Of a stretch of DNA of 64,000 nucleotides, positions 43,538 through 54,041 are shown piece by piece. Made by a program: the position numbers and the translations under genes. Numbering within the stretch: the stretch's first letter is position 1; every line of letters starts with the position of its first letter. This stretch comes from Crocinitomicaceae bacterium (GTDB lineage: Bacteria > Bacteroidota > Bacteroidia > Flavobacteriales_D > Crocinitomicaceae): positions 372,001 through 436,000 of the forward strand of contig JACJYW010000004.1 of NCBI GenBank assembly GCA_020635955.1, given 5' to 3'. A model generated the notes under the pieces. It did no database searches. It had not been told where the DNA came from and worked only from the letters and a program-made list of their open reading frames with translations.

Positions 43538-45148
43538 TTATTTCTTAATAAACTGGTAGTGCGTATAATATTTACCGTTGAACAAACGCAAGATATATTG
43601 GCCCTTAGCAAGATCTTCAACAGACAATTCAGTTGTATAAGATCCTTCTTCTAATTTTTCAGATTGCGTGTCTTTAACTTGCTTACCACTTGAATCTAAG
43701 ATCACCATAGTCACTTCAGCAAATTCCGGTACATAATATTCTACCGATATCTTGTCTTTGGCTGGGTTTGGATAAACTCTCTCACTGAATACTTCCTTAT
43801 CACCTACAAGTATTTCTGTTGAACCGGCAATTGATTTATTGATGAATACTTTAAAGATCACATTGCTGGCAAAACTTTGCGAACCATCATTGACAAAGAA
43901 GATATTTTCACCAGAACTTTCAATTCCACCATATATATAACCAATCAATGTTTTCTCGTTAGGAATTGAATTTAAATCTATGATGTCTTCATCTATCAAA
44001 TACTCGCCTGTTGGAATAAATTCAGCTCCGGGTCCCACCAAAGCAGGCATTTCAATGTAATCCAACGCCACCTCTTGCATTGAACCATCTGAAAGTCGGG
44101 TAACTTTACTGATCGTCTTCACAAAAGGAACCTCAGTATCCTCTATTAATGTTCCGGTTTGATCAAAATGAAATTGGCTTAATCCACCAAAGAACATAGT
44201 GTGTTGACACATAGCCAAACTATCATAAAGAGGCACTTTTGCAGAGTGATATTGACTCAATAATTGATTGAAGGTGTTGTTTACAGCATATGTAGACCCA
44301 GTGATATCCACTGTATTCAAATAAGGCATATCATTGTAATCGAACACCCCTGAAAAAGCAGTAAATCCTATATCACCATTTGGAAAGATCTGTTTGGCCA
44401 TATTATAATCTCTTCTGTGAAGATTAATGGTATCAACTACTTCATTATAATCAGTTACTGACATATTCACCCCATCATCTGCAATTTTGAAAGTGGCAAT
44501 GGCACTTGCATACACTTGTGTAAATCCAGGTCCATGGTCAGGTCCTTGTGGATTATAAGCTCCATCAAACAATTGACCGCCCACCAGGTAGAAAGTATCA
44601 CCAATTGTCCCCAATTGGCCACCTGTATTTTTAAGATTTGTATCGGTGATCTGTCTGAAAAAAGGAGTGATATCTGCACTATTGATCACAGCATCTGCCA
44701 GACCATTCAGATCTATGGCAGCTAGATTAGGATAAGTGATATGATCTGCAGCTATGGAACTATATCCATAACCTCCAATTATGTACAAGGTAGTATCCAC
44801 CTGCCTGAAGTTTTGATTGGTAGATTGGATTTGCTCGTAAAGATTTGTACTTAAAACTGAAATGGAAGATGACCAGACTTGTCCTGCCACCGGATCGATC
44901 ACAAATACATTCTTATTGTTGTCTTGTTCAAGGAATGCTGCAAATGGCTGCCTTTGATGTAAACCATCAACACGCCCACCAAGGATCACCCATTTTCCAT
45001 CTGAGGTTTTACCCCATGAGAAAGAATGAACACCCGGAGCATTGGTAATTTCCATAGGTTCCAATTCAATTGCAAAATTCTCAGGATCTGATTGAGCAAC
45101 ACCTGCAAACAGGCTGCTTGCAAAAATTGTTGTAAGTAGTAAACGCAT
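43538..45148 (-). CDS. T9SS type A cargo, kelch-like propeller
   Basis: Secreted protein of 536 residues from ATG 45148, which begins a clean signal peptide (RLLLTTIFASSLFAGVAQ). The middle has kelch-like strands (KWVILGGRVDG, LYIIGGYGYSS, FYLVGGQLFDG), suggesting a beta-propeller. The last 75 or so residues are a Por-type sorting domain (VYPNPAKDKISVEYYV, KGQYILRLFNGK). The ligand or activity is unknown. The gene is on the minus strand between mgtE and the dehydrogenase, with 30 bases to the latter. Confidence 0.85.
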   Translation of the reverse strand: MRLLLTTIFASSLFAGVAQSDPENFAIELEPMEITNAPGVHSFSWGKTSDGKWVILGGRVDGLHQRQPFAAFLEQDNNKNVFVIDPVAGQVWSSSISVLSTNLYEQIQSTNQNFRQVDTTLYIIGGYGYSSIAADHITYPNLAAIDLNGLADAVINSADITPFFRQITDTNLKNTGGQLGTIGDTFYLVGGQLFDGAYNPQGPDHGPGFTQVYASAIATFKIADDGVNMSVTDYNEVVDTINLHRRDYNMAKQIFPNGDIGFTAFSGVFDYNDMPYLNTVDITGSTYAVNNTFNQLLSQYHSAKVPLYDSLAMCQHTMFFGGLSQFHFDQTGTLIEDTEVPFVKTISKVTRLSDGSMQEVALDYIEMPALVGPGAEFIPTGEYLIDEDIIDLNSIPNEKTLIGYIYGGIESSGENIFFVNDGSQSFASNVIFKVFINKSIAGSTEILVGDKEVFSERVYPNPAKDKISVEYYVPEFAEVTMVILDSSGKQVKDTQSEKLEEGSYTTELSVEDLAKGQYILRLFNGKYYTHYQFIKK

Positions 45149-45205
45149 GAGTATAATATTTTCACGCAATTTACTTTGTTAGCTGATAACAAAAGGTGAC
45201 GAAGG

Positions 45206-46558
45206 TCACAAATACATAAAATAAGCTACCATGAAGTAAATGGTCAAACCTATGATATCATTGGCTGTAGTAATAAAAGGACCTGTTGCCAGGGCCGGAT
45301 CAATATTGACTTTATCTAACAACAGGGGTACCAATGCACCTAGAATAGCCGCACAAATAACAACCACAAATAGCGAAATAGAGATGGTTAGGCCTAATAA
45401 ATACTCTCCTCCAACAGCCAAATTGATCCCAAAGATCACCACAGAACAGATCAAACCGATCAACATCCCAACTAAAGTTTCTTTACCTATTTGTTTGAAT
45501 ATACCCGAGAATTGAAAATTCTTTGAAGCCAAACCCTGCACAATAATGGCCGAAGACTGAACCCCAACATTACCTGCCGTTGCTACTATAAGTGGAATAA
45601 AAAATGCCAAAGAAGGATTAACATCAATCTGACCCTCATATCCTCTAATGATCTGAGAAGCTGCAACTCCACCAGCCAATCCAATCAGAATCCATGGTAA
45701 ACGAGATCGGGTATTCTTTAAAACCCCCGAAGTGGATTCAACATTTTCAGAGATACCGGATGCCATTTGAAAATCCTTCTCCGCCTCTTCCTTGATCACA
45801 TCCACTACGTCGTCAATGGTGATACGACCTACTAGTTTTTCTTGTCTATCTACTACAGGAATAGAAACAAGGTCATACTTCTCCATCATTTCAGCAACTT
45901 CCTCAGCTTTCTCATGTGTTTTAACAAAATGAAGTTTCTCTTTATTATAGAGTTCCTCAATTTTTGTTTTCGGCTCTGCAAAAAGCAAACTTTTTAATGA
46001 AAGTATCCCCAGTAATCGATCATCTTTATCTACCACATAAATGGAATAAACACGCTCAACATCCTCTGCCTGCCTTCTCAATTCAATAACACATCTATCT
46101 ACAGCCCAATGTGCTTTAGCCTTGATGTATTCTTTGTGCATCAAACCTCCGGCAGTATCTTCATCATACTTTAAGAGATCGGTAATTTCAGATGCGTGCT
46201 CCTGGTCTTCTAATTTGGAAATGATCTCATCTTTCTCCTCCTCTTCCATTTCCCCCAAAAGATCCGCCGCGTCATCTGTCTCAAGATTATCAACCTGCTC
46301 AACAATTTCCTCAGTAGAAAGGAGTTTCATGAACCTGTCCCGATAATCTTCATCAAAATTCATCAGCACTTCTGCCGACACTTCTTTATCTAACAAGTCA
46401 AAAATGAATTTTGATTCGTTTGGAACCAATGCCTCTAGAATATCAGAAATATCGGCCGGATGAAGATCTTGCAATTCTTCCATAATGGCCATAGAATCGC
46501 CACTCTCCACCATTAGCTGGAGTCTGTCTGCAAATTCTTTGGTTAATTCCATTTTCAT
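45206..46558 (-). CDS. mgtE: Magnesium transporter MgtE
   Basis: Mg2+ channel/transporter of 450 residues. The N-terminal superhelical domain (ELQDLHPADISDILEAL), two CBS domains (about 135-255; VYSIYVVDKDDRLLG, LVSIPVVDRQEKLVG) and five C-terminal membrane helices are in order. The pore region contains NVGVQSSAIIVQGLA, the conserved site of the ion path, and TTANDIIGLTIYF near the end. The cytosolic domains gate the pore by sensing Mg2+. No Mg riboswitch was recognised upstream; a TATCTTTG box (46596-46589) is present. Confidence 0.95.
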   Translation of the reverse strand: MKMELTKEFADRLQLMVESGDSMAIMEELQDLHPADISDILEALVPNESKFIFDLLDKEVSAEVLMNFDEDYRDRFMKLLSTEEIVEQVDNLETDDAADLLGEMEEEEKDEIISKLEDQEHASEITDLLKYDEDTAGGLMHKEYIKAKAHWAVDRCVIELRRQAEDVERVYSIYVVDKDDRLLGILSLKSLLFAEPKTKIEELYNKEKLHFVKTHEKAEEVAEMMEKYDLVSIPVVDRQEKLVGRITIDDVVDVIKEEAEKDFQMASGISENVESTSGVLKNTRSRLPWILIGLAGGVAASQIIRGYEGQIDVNPSLAFFIPLIVATAGNVGVQSSAIIVQGLASKNFQFSGIFKQIGKETLVGMLIGLICSVVIFGINLAVGGEYLLGLTISISLFVVVICAAILGALVPLLLDKVNIDPALATGPFITTANDIIGLTIYFMVAYFMYL

Positions 46559-46588
46559 GATTGAAGAATCTTTAAATCAAATCTGGCA

Positions 46589-46596
46589 CAAAGATA
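46589..46596 (-). promoter_or_regulatory. -7 box (TATCTTTG) of mgtE
   Basis: An exact TAnnTTTG match on the minus strand lies about 30 bases upstream of the mgtE ATG. In the same divergent gap, TGGTTG and CAACCA (46640-46645, 46652-46657) form a small dyad of unknown role. Confidence 0.5.
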
Positions 46597-46738
46597 GCCT
46601 CTTTTTGTTACCTGAATGTTATACGACAAATGAAGTGATTGGTTGTACAATCAACCATTTTCAGTACCTTACGTTTATAATTCAAAAAGAATTAAAACTT
46701 TTTTTATTCAAATAGTCATTTAACGGCATTCTAATACC

Positions 46739-48169
46739 ATGAAACAGTTGTTGCTTCTATCGATACTACTATCTAGCGTAATAAGTAATTCTCAAACGAC
46801 ACATCAGGTTTGCGTTGAAGATCCTCCTTCTACAACCTGCCCAGGCAAAACGGGTACTTTTACACCTGGAAATCTTGTTATTCAACAAGGTGACATGATC
46901 GAATTTACAACAACAACAGTACTTTTAGGTGGTTACACAGGTACTTATCATAATATTGAATTCACTGGCTCATCTGCAAATAACGTGGATCTGTTTGTTT
47001 CGAGTACTGTATTTCCTCCTTCTGCTCAAGTAACTTCTATTACTACGCCTCCTTTTAATACCCCTGGGGTGTTTCCTATGGAATGCACCAATTTTGCCCA
47101 TTGTTTGTTATCTGAGTACCCATGTACAGGATATACTGTGACAGTTTTGGCATCATGTACTGTTAATGCTGATTTCACTGCTTCTGCTACTGATATATGT
47201 AGTGGAACGACTGTCAATTTCACGAATACTTCTACAGGAGCAGTTTCTTATACCTGGAAGATCAATGAATTTCCGTTTTCAACCAGTACCAATGCCGTTC
47301 AAAATTTTGGAGCTTCAGGATCATTTGATATCGAGCTAATTGCCAATGATGGTGCAGGATGTCTTGATTCTACCACTGTAACGATAAACGTTACTCAGGC
47401 TGCCAATGCTGGTACGGATGAATCTAACACATTTTGTAATGTCAATGATTCAATCAATTTAAACACTATGGTAACGGGTGATGCAGGTGGTAGTTGGAAT
47501 GAAACAACATCTTCAGGTCAATTCAATAACACCACAGGGTATTTCAATTATACCGGATTAACTGCCGGAGATTATGACTTTGATCATGTAATTCTGGGAA
47601 CAGGCGTTTGTCCTAATGACACTGCAACCATGACTATTACAGTGAATCAAGAACCAGGATTAACATTGAATGTGACCAATACGAACCTTGCAACTTCTGA
47701 CTCGGCTTATATTGACTTTACACCAAATGGAGTTTTACCAGGAGCTAATTGGTTGTGGAATTTCTGTGATGGCAATTTTGATAACCCTCAAACACCTTTT
47801 TACTATTCATGGGGTTCAGGAGGAGATTTTTGTGTTTGCGTAGAGATCAATAACTACAACGGATGTACGCAAGTATTTTGTGATAGCTCAATCACCGTTT
47901 GGGATGATGCCGGAACAAATGAATTAAATGCATTGGAATTCAATATTTATCCAAATCCAGCTGATGGGGCGTTCACCATTGATCTAACCAAAATTACAGG
48001 AAAGGTGGAGATTAAAATGTACGACATGGCTCAACGTTTGGTGTATACTGAAACAACGTCAGGAGGAGGCAATGTATTTGTAGACGCCAAGGAAATGGCT
48101 ACAGGAAGATATTTCATTGAGATCACAGCAATGGATCAACGCAACACTATTCCGGTGGTGCTTAAATAA
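46739..48169 (+). CDS. T9SS type A cargo with cupredoxin-like and PKD domains
   Basis: Secreted protein of 476 residues. After a signal peptide (LLLSILLSSVISNSQ), residues 20-135 look like a plastocyanin-type fold (FTPGNLVIQQGDMIEF, GTYHNIEFTG, MECTNFAHC). A histidine, a cysteine and a second histidine stand where copper ligands would be, but no clear axial methionine follows. One or two PKD domains (VSYTWKINEF, ANWLWNFCDGNF) and a Por-type sorting domain (FNIYPNPADGAFTI, ATGRYFIEI) follow. Copper binding is possible but unproven. Its stop overlaps the convergent VCBS gene by 8 bases. Confidence 0.82.
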   Translation: MKQLLLLSILLSSVISNSQTTHQVCVEDPPSTTCPGKTGTFTPGNLVIQQGDMIEFTTTTVLLGGYTGTYHNIEFTGSSANNVDLFVSSTVFPPSAQVTSITTPPFNTPGVFPMECTNFAHCLLSEYPCTGYTVTVLASCTVNADFTASATDICSGTTVNFTNTSTGAVSYTWKINEFPFSTSTNAVQNFGASGSFDIELIANDGAGCLDSTTVTINVTQAANAGTDESNTFCNVNDSINLNTMVTGDAGGSWNETTSSGQFNNTTGYFNYTGLTAGDYDFDHVILGTGVCPNDTATMTITVNQEPGLTLNVTNTNLATSDSAYIDFTPNGVLPGANWLWNFCDGNFDNPQTPFYYSWGSGGDFCVCVEINNYNGCTQVFCDSSITVWDDAGTNELNALEFNIYPNPADGAFTIDLTKITGKVEIKMYDMAQRLVYTETTSGGGNVFVDAKEMATGRYFIEITAMDQRNTIPVVLK

Positions 48170-51100
48170 ATCCGTTGGCCATAAACAACTGGATCTTTTG
48201 ATTGTTGTTACCCACAACAATTCCCAGTTTACCTTGTTTACCCAATTTGATCAACTTCAGTGATTTGGCATTGTGTGGAGCAAAGAAACCTGATGTTGTT
48301 GGTTGAATATATTCAAAACTACCATCCTCTTTTTGAATCATCATGATCCCGCAATTCGCATCATAACGAGTAGTTTCAACCTCTGCATTGAATCTGTTAC
48401 CCACAGCTAAAATGTCCAGTTTACCATCCTGATTGATATCATAGGTCACAATATCATTAATGAAAGAAAATTGTGCCTCATCCGGAAAGGGTTCAAATTG
48501 GAAACCTTGCTTGCCATGATTATACAGAATACCACTTCTAAACTCTGTCGCCGTATAATGAAGCGCTTTATCTAACTTTTCTTTCGGATAGATATCCTCT
48601 AGATCAGAGTGAGCAAATTCAAAGTAGGTAGGGAATTTATCATTGATAAAAGGCATTTGTCCACTGCTACACTCTTTTCCTCTAACCGGTTTGTGGTGAC
48701 CTTGTTTTGTAAAAGCCAGAACAATATCCAACGTTCCATTGCCATCAAAATCATTCGCATATATATCTAGTGGACGGTATTTAGAAGCATTGAACTTATT
48801 GTTCATTCCAGCATTTCCAAGCAGGTAATCATCATCACCATCTCCATCAATATCAACAGCATCTATGCATGACCACCATCCCGGATAATCCAGTGAAGTT
48901 GGCATTTTAATAAAACCTCCACCTTTATTTTCGAAGACGGTAATATTCATCCACTCCCCTACTAAAATAATGTCCAGATCCCCATCCATATCAACATCTG
49001 TGAAAGCTCCGTCATTCACCATTCCTGTATACTCCATTTGAGGCGCTAATTCTTTTGTTTTATCTCTGAAGAACCCTTTTTCATTCACATAGAGTTTGGT
49101 TTTACCTCCATAAGGATATTTCATAGGATGAGCGTCTCCGCATACGATAAAATCAAGATCACCATCCTTATCAAAATCACCTGGGATCAATTCGCCTGAG
49201 TTGATCTTATCTGATGGCATGGCATTATTCACCAAACCAAACATTCCTAAGCCATTTCCTATATAGAATCGGTTTTCAAGCGCAGTATCACCTTCTTCAA
49301 ACTGATATCCACCCGAAGACATCATCACATCCAATTTCTTGTCACCATTTACATCAAAAAGTTCAATATCCCCTTCTTCAGAAGTTTGGTGATTATAGAA
49401 TGATGGAGACACCATCTTTTTAAAGGTACCATTCGCATTTTGCAACATGATGATTGGAATATTCATGAAAGCTGATGAAACAATAAAATCTTCAAAGCCA
49501 TTATTATCGATATCCCCTACAGCAATTTTAGGGCCTTTTGTGCTCATCATATGAGGTAATAAGCTCTCTTTTTCAAAATCATTGAACTTATTATCGACAT
49601 AAGCTATATCTAATTTGAATTGATCGGTCACTTCTTTGAAATAGGCCATTGGAGGAGCAATTCTTTCATGCACTTCTTCAAATATTCCAAATGTTGAATC
49701 AAGTCCTAATGAAATACTAGCAACCATTTGGCTGGGCATAGAATCAAATGTTTTTATGAAAGTTCTCCCGTCCTGAGTTTTGATTTTAAGTGATCGGAAA
49801 GAGTCGTTTGCCGGAGCATAAAAAATGATCTTTTTCTCCATGGTAGATTGGTAACCACGAACAAAATAAGCTTCTTTGGTTTGAACTACGTTACTGGAAT
49901 GAGCCTCAAAGATCAACCCAGCTAATTGGGCCTGCGGCATTTTATTTAATCCAATTTTTAACACCTGCCCCTCTGGCTTACCCGTGTTTTCGTAAATAGA
50001 AGCCAGGGTATCCACATTGTTTAGAATCAGGTCAAGGTCTCCATCTCCATCAAGATCAGCATAAGCAGCTCCATTTGAATTCAACTTCTCATCTACTCCC
50101 CACTCGGCTCTTTTGTCTTCAAATTTCAAATGGCCGGTATTTCTGAAAAAGAAGTTCTCTATTTTAACAGATGGAATGAGATCCAGAAATTCCTGAATAC
50201 TTAACTCACCCTTCTTTTCTTTAGCATCTTCAAGCATTTTACCAATGTCATTGTTCTTGGTATCTCGCTTGTAGCCATTGGTAATGAAGAGATCCTGAAA
50301 ACCATCCATATCCATATCCAAAAACAATGGCGCCCAACTCCAATCTGTTTTAGCCACTCCCGCAAATTGAGCTATTTCCTGAAAAGTACCCATACCTGTA
50401 TTCAGATGCAACATGTTATGCATGTACTGATATCCCCATCCCAACTGAACTCTGGCAAAGAATTTTTCAGGATTCATAGAAGCCATGTTCATTTTTGAGC
50501 GCTCATGTTGTTCAAAGGCCATGTCTACCGAGATGTAATCCATCAAACCATCATTATTAAAGTCACCCACGTCATTCCCCATGGAGTAATTTGTGGTGTG
50601 CTTGAAATAATTCAGGTTCTCATCTTTAAAGGTGTTGTTTTGCTGGTTCACGAATAAATGATCTGGTTCATCAAAGTCGTTACAAACTATGATATCCGGA
50701 TAATGATCACCATTGATATCAGTAATGGCCAAGCCTAATCCATATCCATATTCAACGATATTGGCCTGACGTGTAATATCCACATATTTTCCTCCAACAT
50801 TTTCAAGTAAGATATCACTCTCCACCTGCCCTGACTGAATTTCACGGATAGCATCCTGAAAACTTACTTTGTGCTTAAATTTTCCCGGATGCCCCATTAC
50901 ATAAAGATCAAGATCACCATCTAAGTCTATATCCAAAGGTGCCGCCTGAGTGTGATGTCCGGATAGATCCAAGCCATACAAAGCAGCTTGTTCTTTAAAA
51001 GTTCCATCCTTTTGATTGACATACAAAACATTCTTTAATTCAATAGCATTCTGTGATGGTCCGGATCGACAAACATAAATATCATCCCAACCATCTGCAT

Positions 51101-51446
51101 TGACATCAAAAACACAAACTCCTGTACTCCAACCTTGTTTATTTATTCCGGCATCTATTGAAACGTTCTTGAATTTAAGCTCTCCCTGATTAAAATAGAG
51201 TTGATCATCCACTTGATTCCCCGCGAAAAAAATATCAGGCAAATTGTCATGATTGAAATCCCCTATCCCAATACCTGCACCATTATATAAATAATCATAT
51301 TTAAGGATATTGACCTCTTTATTTTCAGTGATCGTATTTTGAAATTTAACATTGGACTGATCACTATCAATAGCAAAATAGAGGCTCTGTTGACTCAATA
51401 AACAAAGAGACATCCATAGCATTGTCGATAAAAGAATGTGTTTCAT
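48162..51446 (-). CDS. Large VCBS/FG-GAP repeat exported protein
   Basis: Exported protein of 1094 residues with a signal peptide (LLSTMLWMSLCLLSQQ) and repeated FG-GAP/VCBS blades carrying DxDxDGxxD calcium loops (DFNHDNLPDIFF, DIDLDGDLDLYV, DVNADGWDDIYV, DIDGDGDDDYLL, DINQDGKLDIL). A diverged ASPIC/UnbV-like segment (RGYQSTMEKKIIFY) interrupts them near residue 550. Such proteins in Bacteroidota are usually outer-surface propellers of unknown substrate. No sorting domain is visible at the C-terminus. It is divergent from pabB with only 43 bases between. Confidence 0.85.
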   Translation of the reverse strand: MKHILLSTMLWMSLCLLSQQSLYFAIDSDQSNVKFQNTITENKEVNILKYDYLYNGAGIGIGDFNHDNLPDIFFAGNQVDDQLYFNQGELKFKNVSIDAGINKQGWSTGVCVFDVNADGWDDIYVCRSGPSQNAIELKNVLYVNQKDGTFKEQAALYGLDLSGHHTQAAPLDIDLDGDLDLYVMGHPGKFKHKVSFQDAIREIQSGQVESDILLENVGGKYVDITRQANIVEYGYGLGLAITDINGDHYPDIIVCNDFDEPDHLFVNQQNNTFKDENLNYFKHTTNYSMGNDVGDFNNDGLMDYISVDMAFEQHERSKMNMASMNPEKFFARVQLGWGYQYMHNMLHLNTGMGTFQEIAQFAGVAKTDWSWAPLFLDMDMDGFQDLFITNGYKRDTKNNDIGKMLEDAKEKKGELSIQEFLDLIPSVKIENFFFRNTGHLKFEDKRAEWGVDEKLNSNGAAYADLDGDGDLDLILNNVDTLASIYENTGKPEGQVLKIGLNKMPQAQLAGLIFEAHSSNVVQTKEAYFVRGYQSTMEKKIIFYAPANDSFRSLKIKTQDGRTFIKTFDSMPSQMVASISLGLDSTFGIFEEVHERIAPPMAYFKEVTDQFKLDIAYVDNKFNDFEKESLLPHMMSTKGPKIAVGDIDNNGFEDFIVSSAFMNIPIIMLQNANGTFKKMVSPSFYNHQTSEEGDIELFDVNGDKKLDVMMSSGGYQFEEGDTALENRFYIGNGLGMFGLVNNAMPSDKINSGELIPGDFDKDGDLDFIVCGDAHPMKYPYGGKTKLYVNEKGFFRDKTKELAPQMEYTGMVNDGAFTDVDMDGDLDIILVGEWMNITVFENKGGGFIKMPTSLDYPGWWSCIDAVDIDGDGDDDYLLGNAGMNNKFNASKYRPLDIYANDFDGNGTLDIVLAFTKQGHHKPVRGKECSSGQMPFINDKFPTYFEFAHSDLEDIYPKEKLDKALHYTATEFRSGILYNHGKQGFQFEPFPDEAQFSFINDIVTYDINQDGKLDILAVGNRFNAEVETTRYDANCGIMMIQKEDGSFEYIQPTTSGFFAPHNAKSLKLIKLGKQGKLGIVVGNNNQKIQLFMANGFI

Positions 51447-51471
51447 ATACTATCCTTTCAAGTGAAGATAC

Positions 51472-51479
51472 TACTTTTG
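51472..51479 (+). promoter_or_regulatory. -7 box (TACTTTTG) of pabB-tilS
   Basis: An exact TAnnTTTG match lies 10 bases before the pabB start, in the 43-base gap shared with the divergent VCBS gene. Any -33 element would overlap the VCBS gene's 5' region. Confidence 0.45.
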
Positions 51480-51489
51480 AAGAAGATTC

Positions 51490-52734
51490 ATGGGCATGAT
51501 GAAATTTGTCGATCTTCCTCAAAAGCTATCCTGGAAAACTATTCTTCCAAAAATCGAACCGAATATTTGCTGTTTGTTATTGAGAGATGATGAGCATTAT
51601 TTAATTGGATGGGGGGTTAAGGATCATTACAATGCATCTGACCACAGTTTTACATTAAAGGATTTTCAAGACTTCATTTCAAAACATAAGCAAGAGTACA
51701 AATTGGGTTATTTTGGATATGATCTTAAGAATGTTGTTGAACCACAACTTTCATCCCAAAACAGAGATCAACTTGGTTTTCCAGACACCTTTTGGTTTAT
51801 TCCCGAGAACATTTTGATCTGTTCTGGCGGAAATTGCATGTATTCAGGTAAAGAAGATCTAAATGAGATATTGAATGCGGGAATTCCAAATTCCAATTTC
51901 CAACATCACCAAATTGATCTGGAACCATTCACGAATAAGGAGAATTATTTGAAACATGTAGATCAGATCCTTCAACATATACAAAGAGGAGATATCTATG
52001 AAGTGAACTATTGTGTGAATTTTTCATCCCCTGGAGAAATCGATCCGGTTCAAACCTTCATTAAGCTCAACGAAAATGCACAGGCTCCGTTTTCTTCTTT
52101 TTTTGGTTTTGAAGGGAAACATATTTTATCTGCCTCCCCTGAGAGATTTATTCAAAAAACAGGAGATCAACTGATCTCTCAGCCTATTAAAGGAACGGCC
52201 AGACGTGACAGTGATCCGCTAACAGATCAGCATTTGGCCAATCAATTGCAACTTGACAAAAAGGAGCGTTCAGAAAACGTGATGATCGTTGATCTCGTGC
52301 GGAATGATCTCTCTAAATTGGCCAAAAAGAATTCAGTTGAAGTGCCGGAATTGTTTACAGTACATACATTCAAAACCGTGCATCAACTTATTTCTACGGT
52401 GCAATGTGAAGTGAAAGAAGGTACAACTGAAGCAGATATTTTGAATGCTCTTTTTCCTATGGGTTCAATGACGGGAGCTCCAAAATTTTCAGCAATGACA
52501 ATAGCTGAAGAACAGGAAGATTTTAAAAGAGGAGTTTATTCAGGTGCCATTGGTGTTTTTCATCCGAATGGAAATTTCGATCTTAACGTTGTGATAAGAT
52601 CAATTTTGTATAATAGCGTTGAAAAGGTAATTTCAGCTTCTGTTGGAGGTGCGATTACCATTAATTCTGACCCTTTAAGTGAATACAAAGAATGCCTGAT
52701 CAAATTGGAAGCCTTACAAAAAGCACTATGCTAG
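51490..52734 (+). CDS. pabB: Aminodeoxychorismate synthase component I
   Basis: Chorismate-binding enzyme of 414 residues that makes 4-amino-4-deoxychorismate for folate synthesis. The SQPIKGTARR motif has the lysine typical of aminodeoxychorismate synthase, where anthranilate synthase has alanine. Further motifs are GDIYEVNYCVNF, ENVMIVDLVRNDL, MGSMTGAPKFSAM and GVYSGAIGVF. The first 90 residues are diverged. The glutaminase partner PabA and the lyase PabC are not in the window. An ATG two or three codons in is an alternative start. It overlaps tilS by 7 bases. Confidence 0.9.
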   Translation: MGMMKFVDLPQKLSWKTILPKIEPNICCLLLRDDEHYLIGWGVKDHYNASDHSFTLKDFQDFISKHKQEYKLGYFGYDLKNVVEPQLSSQNRDQLGFPDTFWFIPENILICSGGNCMYSGKEDLNEILNAGIPNSNFQHHQIDLEPFTNKENYLKHVDQILQHIQRGDIYEVNYCVNFSSPGEIDPVQTFIKLNENAQAPFSSFFGFEGKHILSASPERFIQKTGDQLISQPIKGTARRDSDPLTDQHLANQLQLDKKERSENVMIVDLVRNDLSKLAKKNSVEVPELFTVHTFKTVHQLISTVQCEVKEGTTEADILNALFPMGSMTGAPKFSAMTIAEEQEDFKRGVYSGAIGVFHPNGNFDLNVVIRSILYNSVEKVISASVGGAITINSDPLSEYKECLIKLEALQKALC

Positions 52735-54041
52735 ATCGATTCAAAGAAATTCTCAGAACCGACTATCCGGAAATTGAATCATATGACCTTTATCTGGCGG
52801 TAAGTGGTGGTAAAGATTCAATGGTTCTTTCACATCTCTTATTAAGAAGTGGTTTAGATCACACATTACTACACTGTAATTTCAAATTAAGAGGTAAAGA
52901 ATCAGATGAAGATGAAGCTTTCATGAGACGTTATGCTGAAAAAAGTGGCCTGTCAATTGAAGTTAGGACTTTTGATACTTACGGATATGTAGAAGAGTCT
53001 GGAAAAACAATTCAGGAAGCCGCTCGAGAACTGCGTTATGATTGGTTTCACACTTTTGCTGAAAATGAAAGATCACTGATCCTAACTGCACATCATTTAG
53101 ACGATTCTATTGAAACCTTTTTTATCAATTTATTAAGAGGGACAGGTTATAAAGGAGTGAGAGGTATTCCAAAATTCAATCATCCTTTCTATCGTCCATT
53201 ATCATCTTTTAAAGCAGATGATATCTACCGGTATATAGATGAAAACCATATCGATTATAGAGAGGATTCATCCAACAAAGAGACGAAATATTTGAGGAAT
53301 AAACTTAGACATGAAATTGTACCTGGCTTCAATGAAATCGAACCCAAATTCAGATCAAAAATGGGTGCTTTCTTTGAAGAAATGAATAACCTTGAAAGCT
53401 TTGTTCATCAGCAAGTAGAAGAACTTCAGGATAGAATACTTTTTCACAAGGACAATATCATTTCTGCACCTATTGAAGAATTGAATAAATTGAATTCTAC
53501 TGCATTGCATTTTGTATTTAGAGAATTTGGGATCAGACGTTCTAATGTGAAAGCCTTTATCAAATTCCTACAAAGTCACACTGGTTCTAAGTTCTTTTCA
53601 GAAACGCATGAGTTTCTATTAGATCGGGAGTTTCTATTACTGAAAAAATTAGATATATCTTTTGTGGAACTAACTGTAGAGATCAATGAATTTCCCACTG
53701 AACTACATATAGCGAGCAAAGCCCTTCGATTTGAGATTCAATCATTTCACGGAATCGAAAAAACAAACAACCCTCTTCAATTAGATCTTGCAAAAATTGA
53801 TCTTCCAATAACGATCAGAAACTGGAAACATGGAGACAAGATCCAACCTTTGGGTATGAGTGGTCAAAAATTGATCTCTGATGTGTTGATCGACCACAAG
53901 ATCTCACAATTCGAAAAAGAAAAAACCCTGATTATTGAGGATGCACATGGAAAGATCATTGCCATCCCAAATTTGATGATCTCAGAAATGGTAAAATCAG
54001 ATGATCTCACAAAAGACATCCTGCTCGTAATAGAAGAATAA
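52728..54041 (+). CDS. tilS: tRNA(Ile)-lysidine synthetase
   Basis: Modifies C34 of the CAU-anticodon tRNA-Ile to lysidine so that it reads AUA. It has 437 residues from ATG 52728 (MLDRFKEIL), overlapping the pabB stop; an in-frame upstream ATG is inside pabB. The PP-loop is LAVSGGKDSMVL, and LTAHHLDDSIETFFINLLRG and the NKETKYLRNKLRHEI region are family hallmarks. The C-terminal domain has IRNWKHGDKIQPLGM and SDVLIDHKIS. The gene is normally essential. Confidence 0.95.
   Translation: MLDRFKEILRTDYPEIESYDLYLAVSGGKDSMVLSHLLLRSGLDHTLLHCNFKLRGKESDEDEAFMRRYAEKSGLSIEVRTFDTYGYVEESGKTIQEAARELRYDWFHTFAENERSLILTAHHLDDSIETFFINLLRGTGYKGVRGIPKFNHPFYRPLSSFKADDIYRYIDENHIDYREDSSNKETKYLRNKLRHEIVPGFNEIEPKFRSKMGAFFEEMNNLESFVHQQVEELQDRILFHKDNIISAPIEELNKLNSTALHFVFREFGIRRSNVKAFIKFLQSHTGSKFFSETHEFLLDREFLLLKKLDISFVELTVEINEFPTELHIASKALRFEIQSFHGIEKTNNPLQLDLAKIDLPITIRNWKHGDKIQPLGMSGQKLISDVLIDHKISQFEKEKTLIIEDAHGKIIAIPNLMISEMVKSDDLTKDILLVIEE

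Noticed and set aside
46559..46738. Magnesium riboswitch upstream of mgtE
   Set aside because: The 180-base gap shows a promoter box and a 6-bp dyad but no M-box-like set of helices that I could trace.
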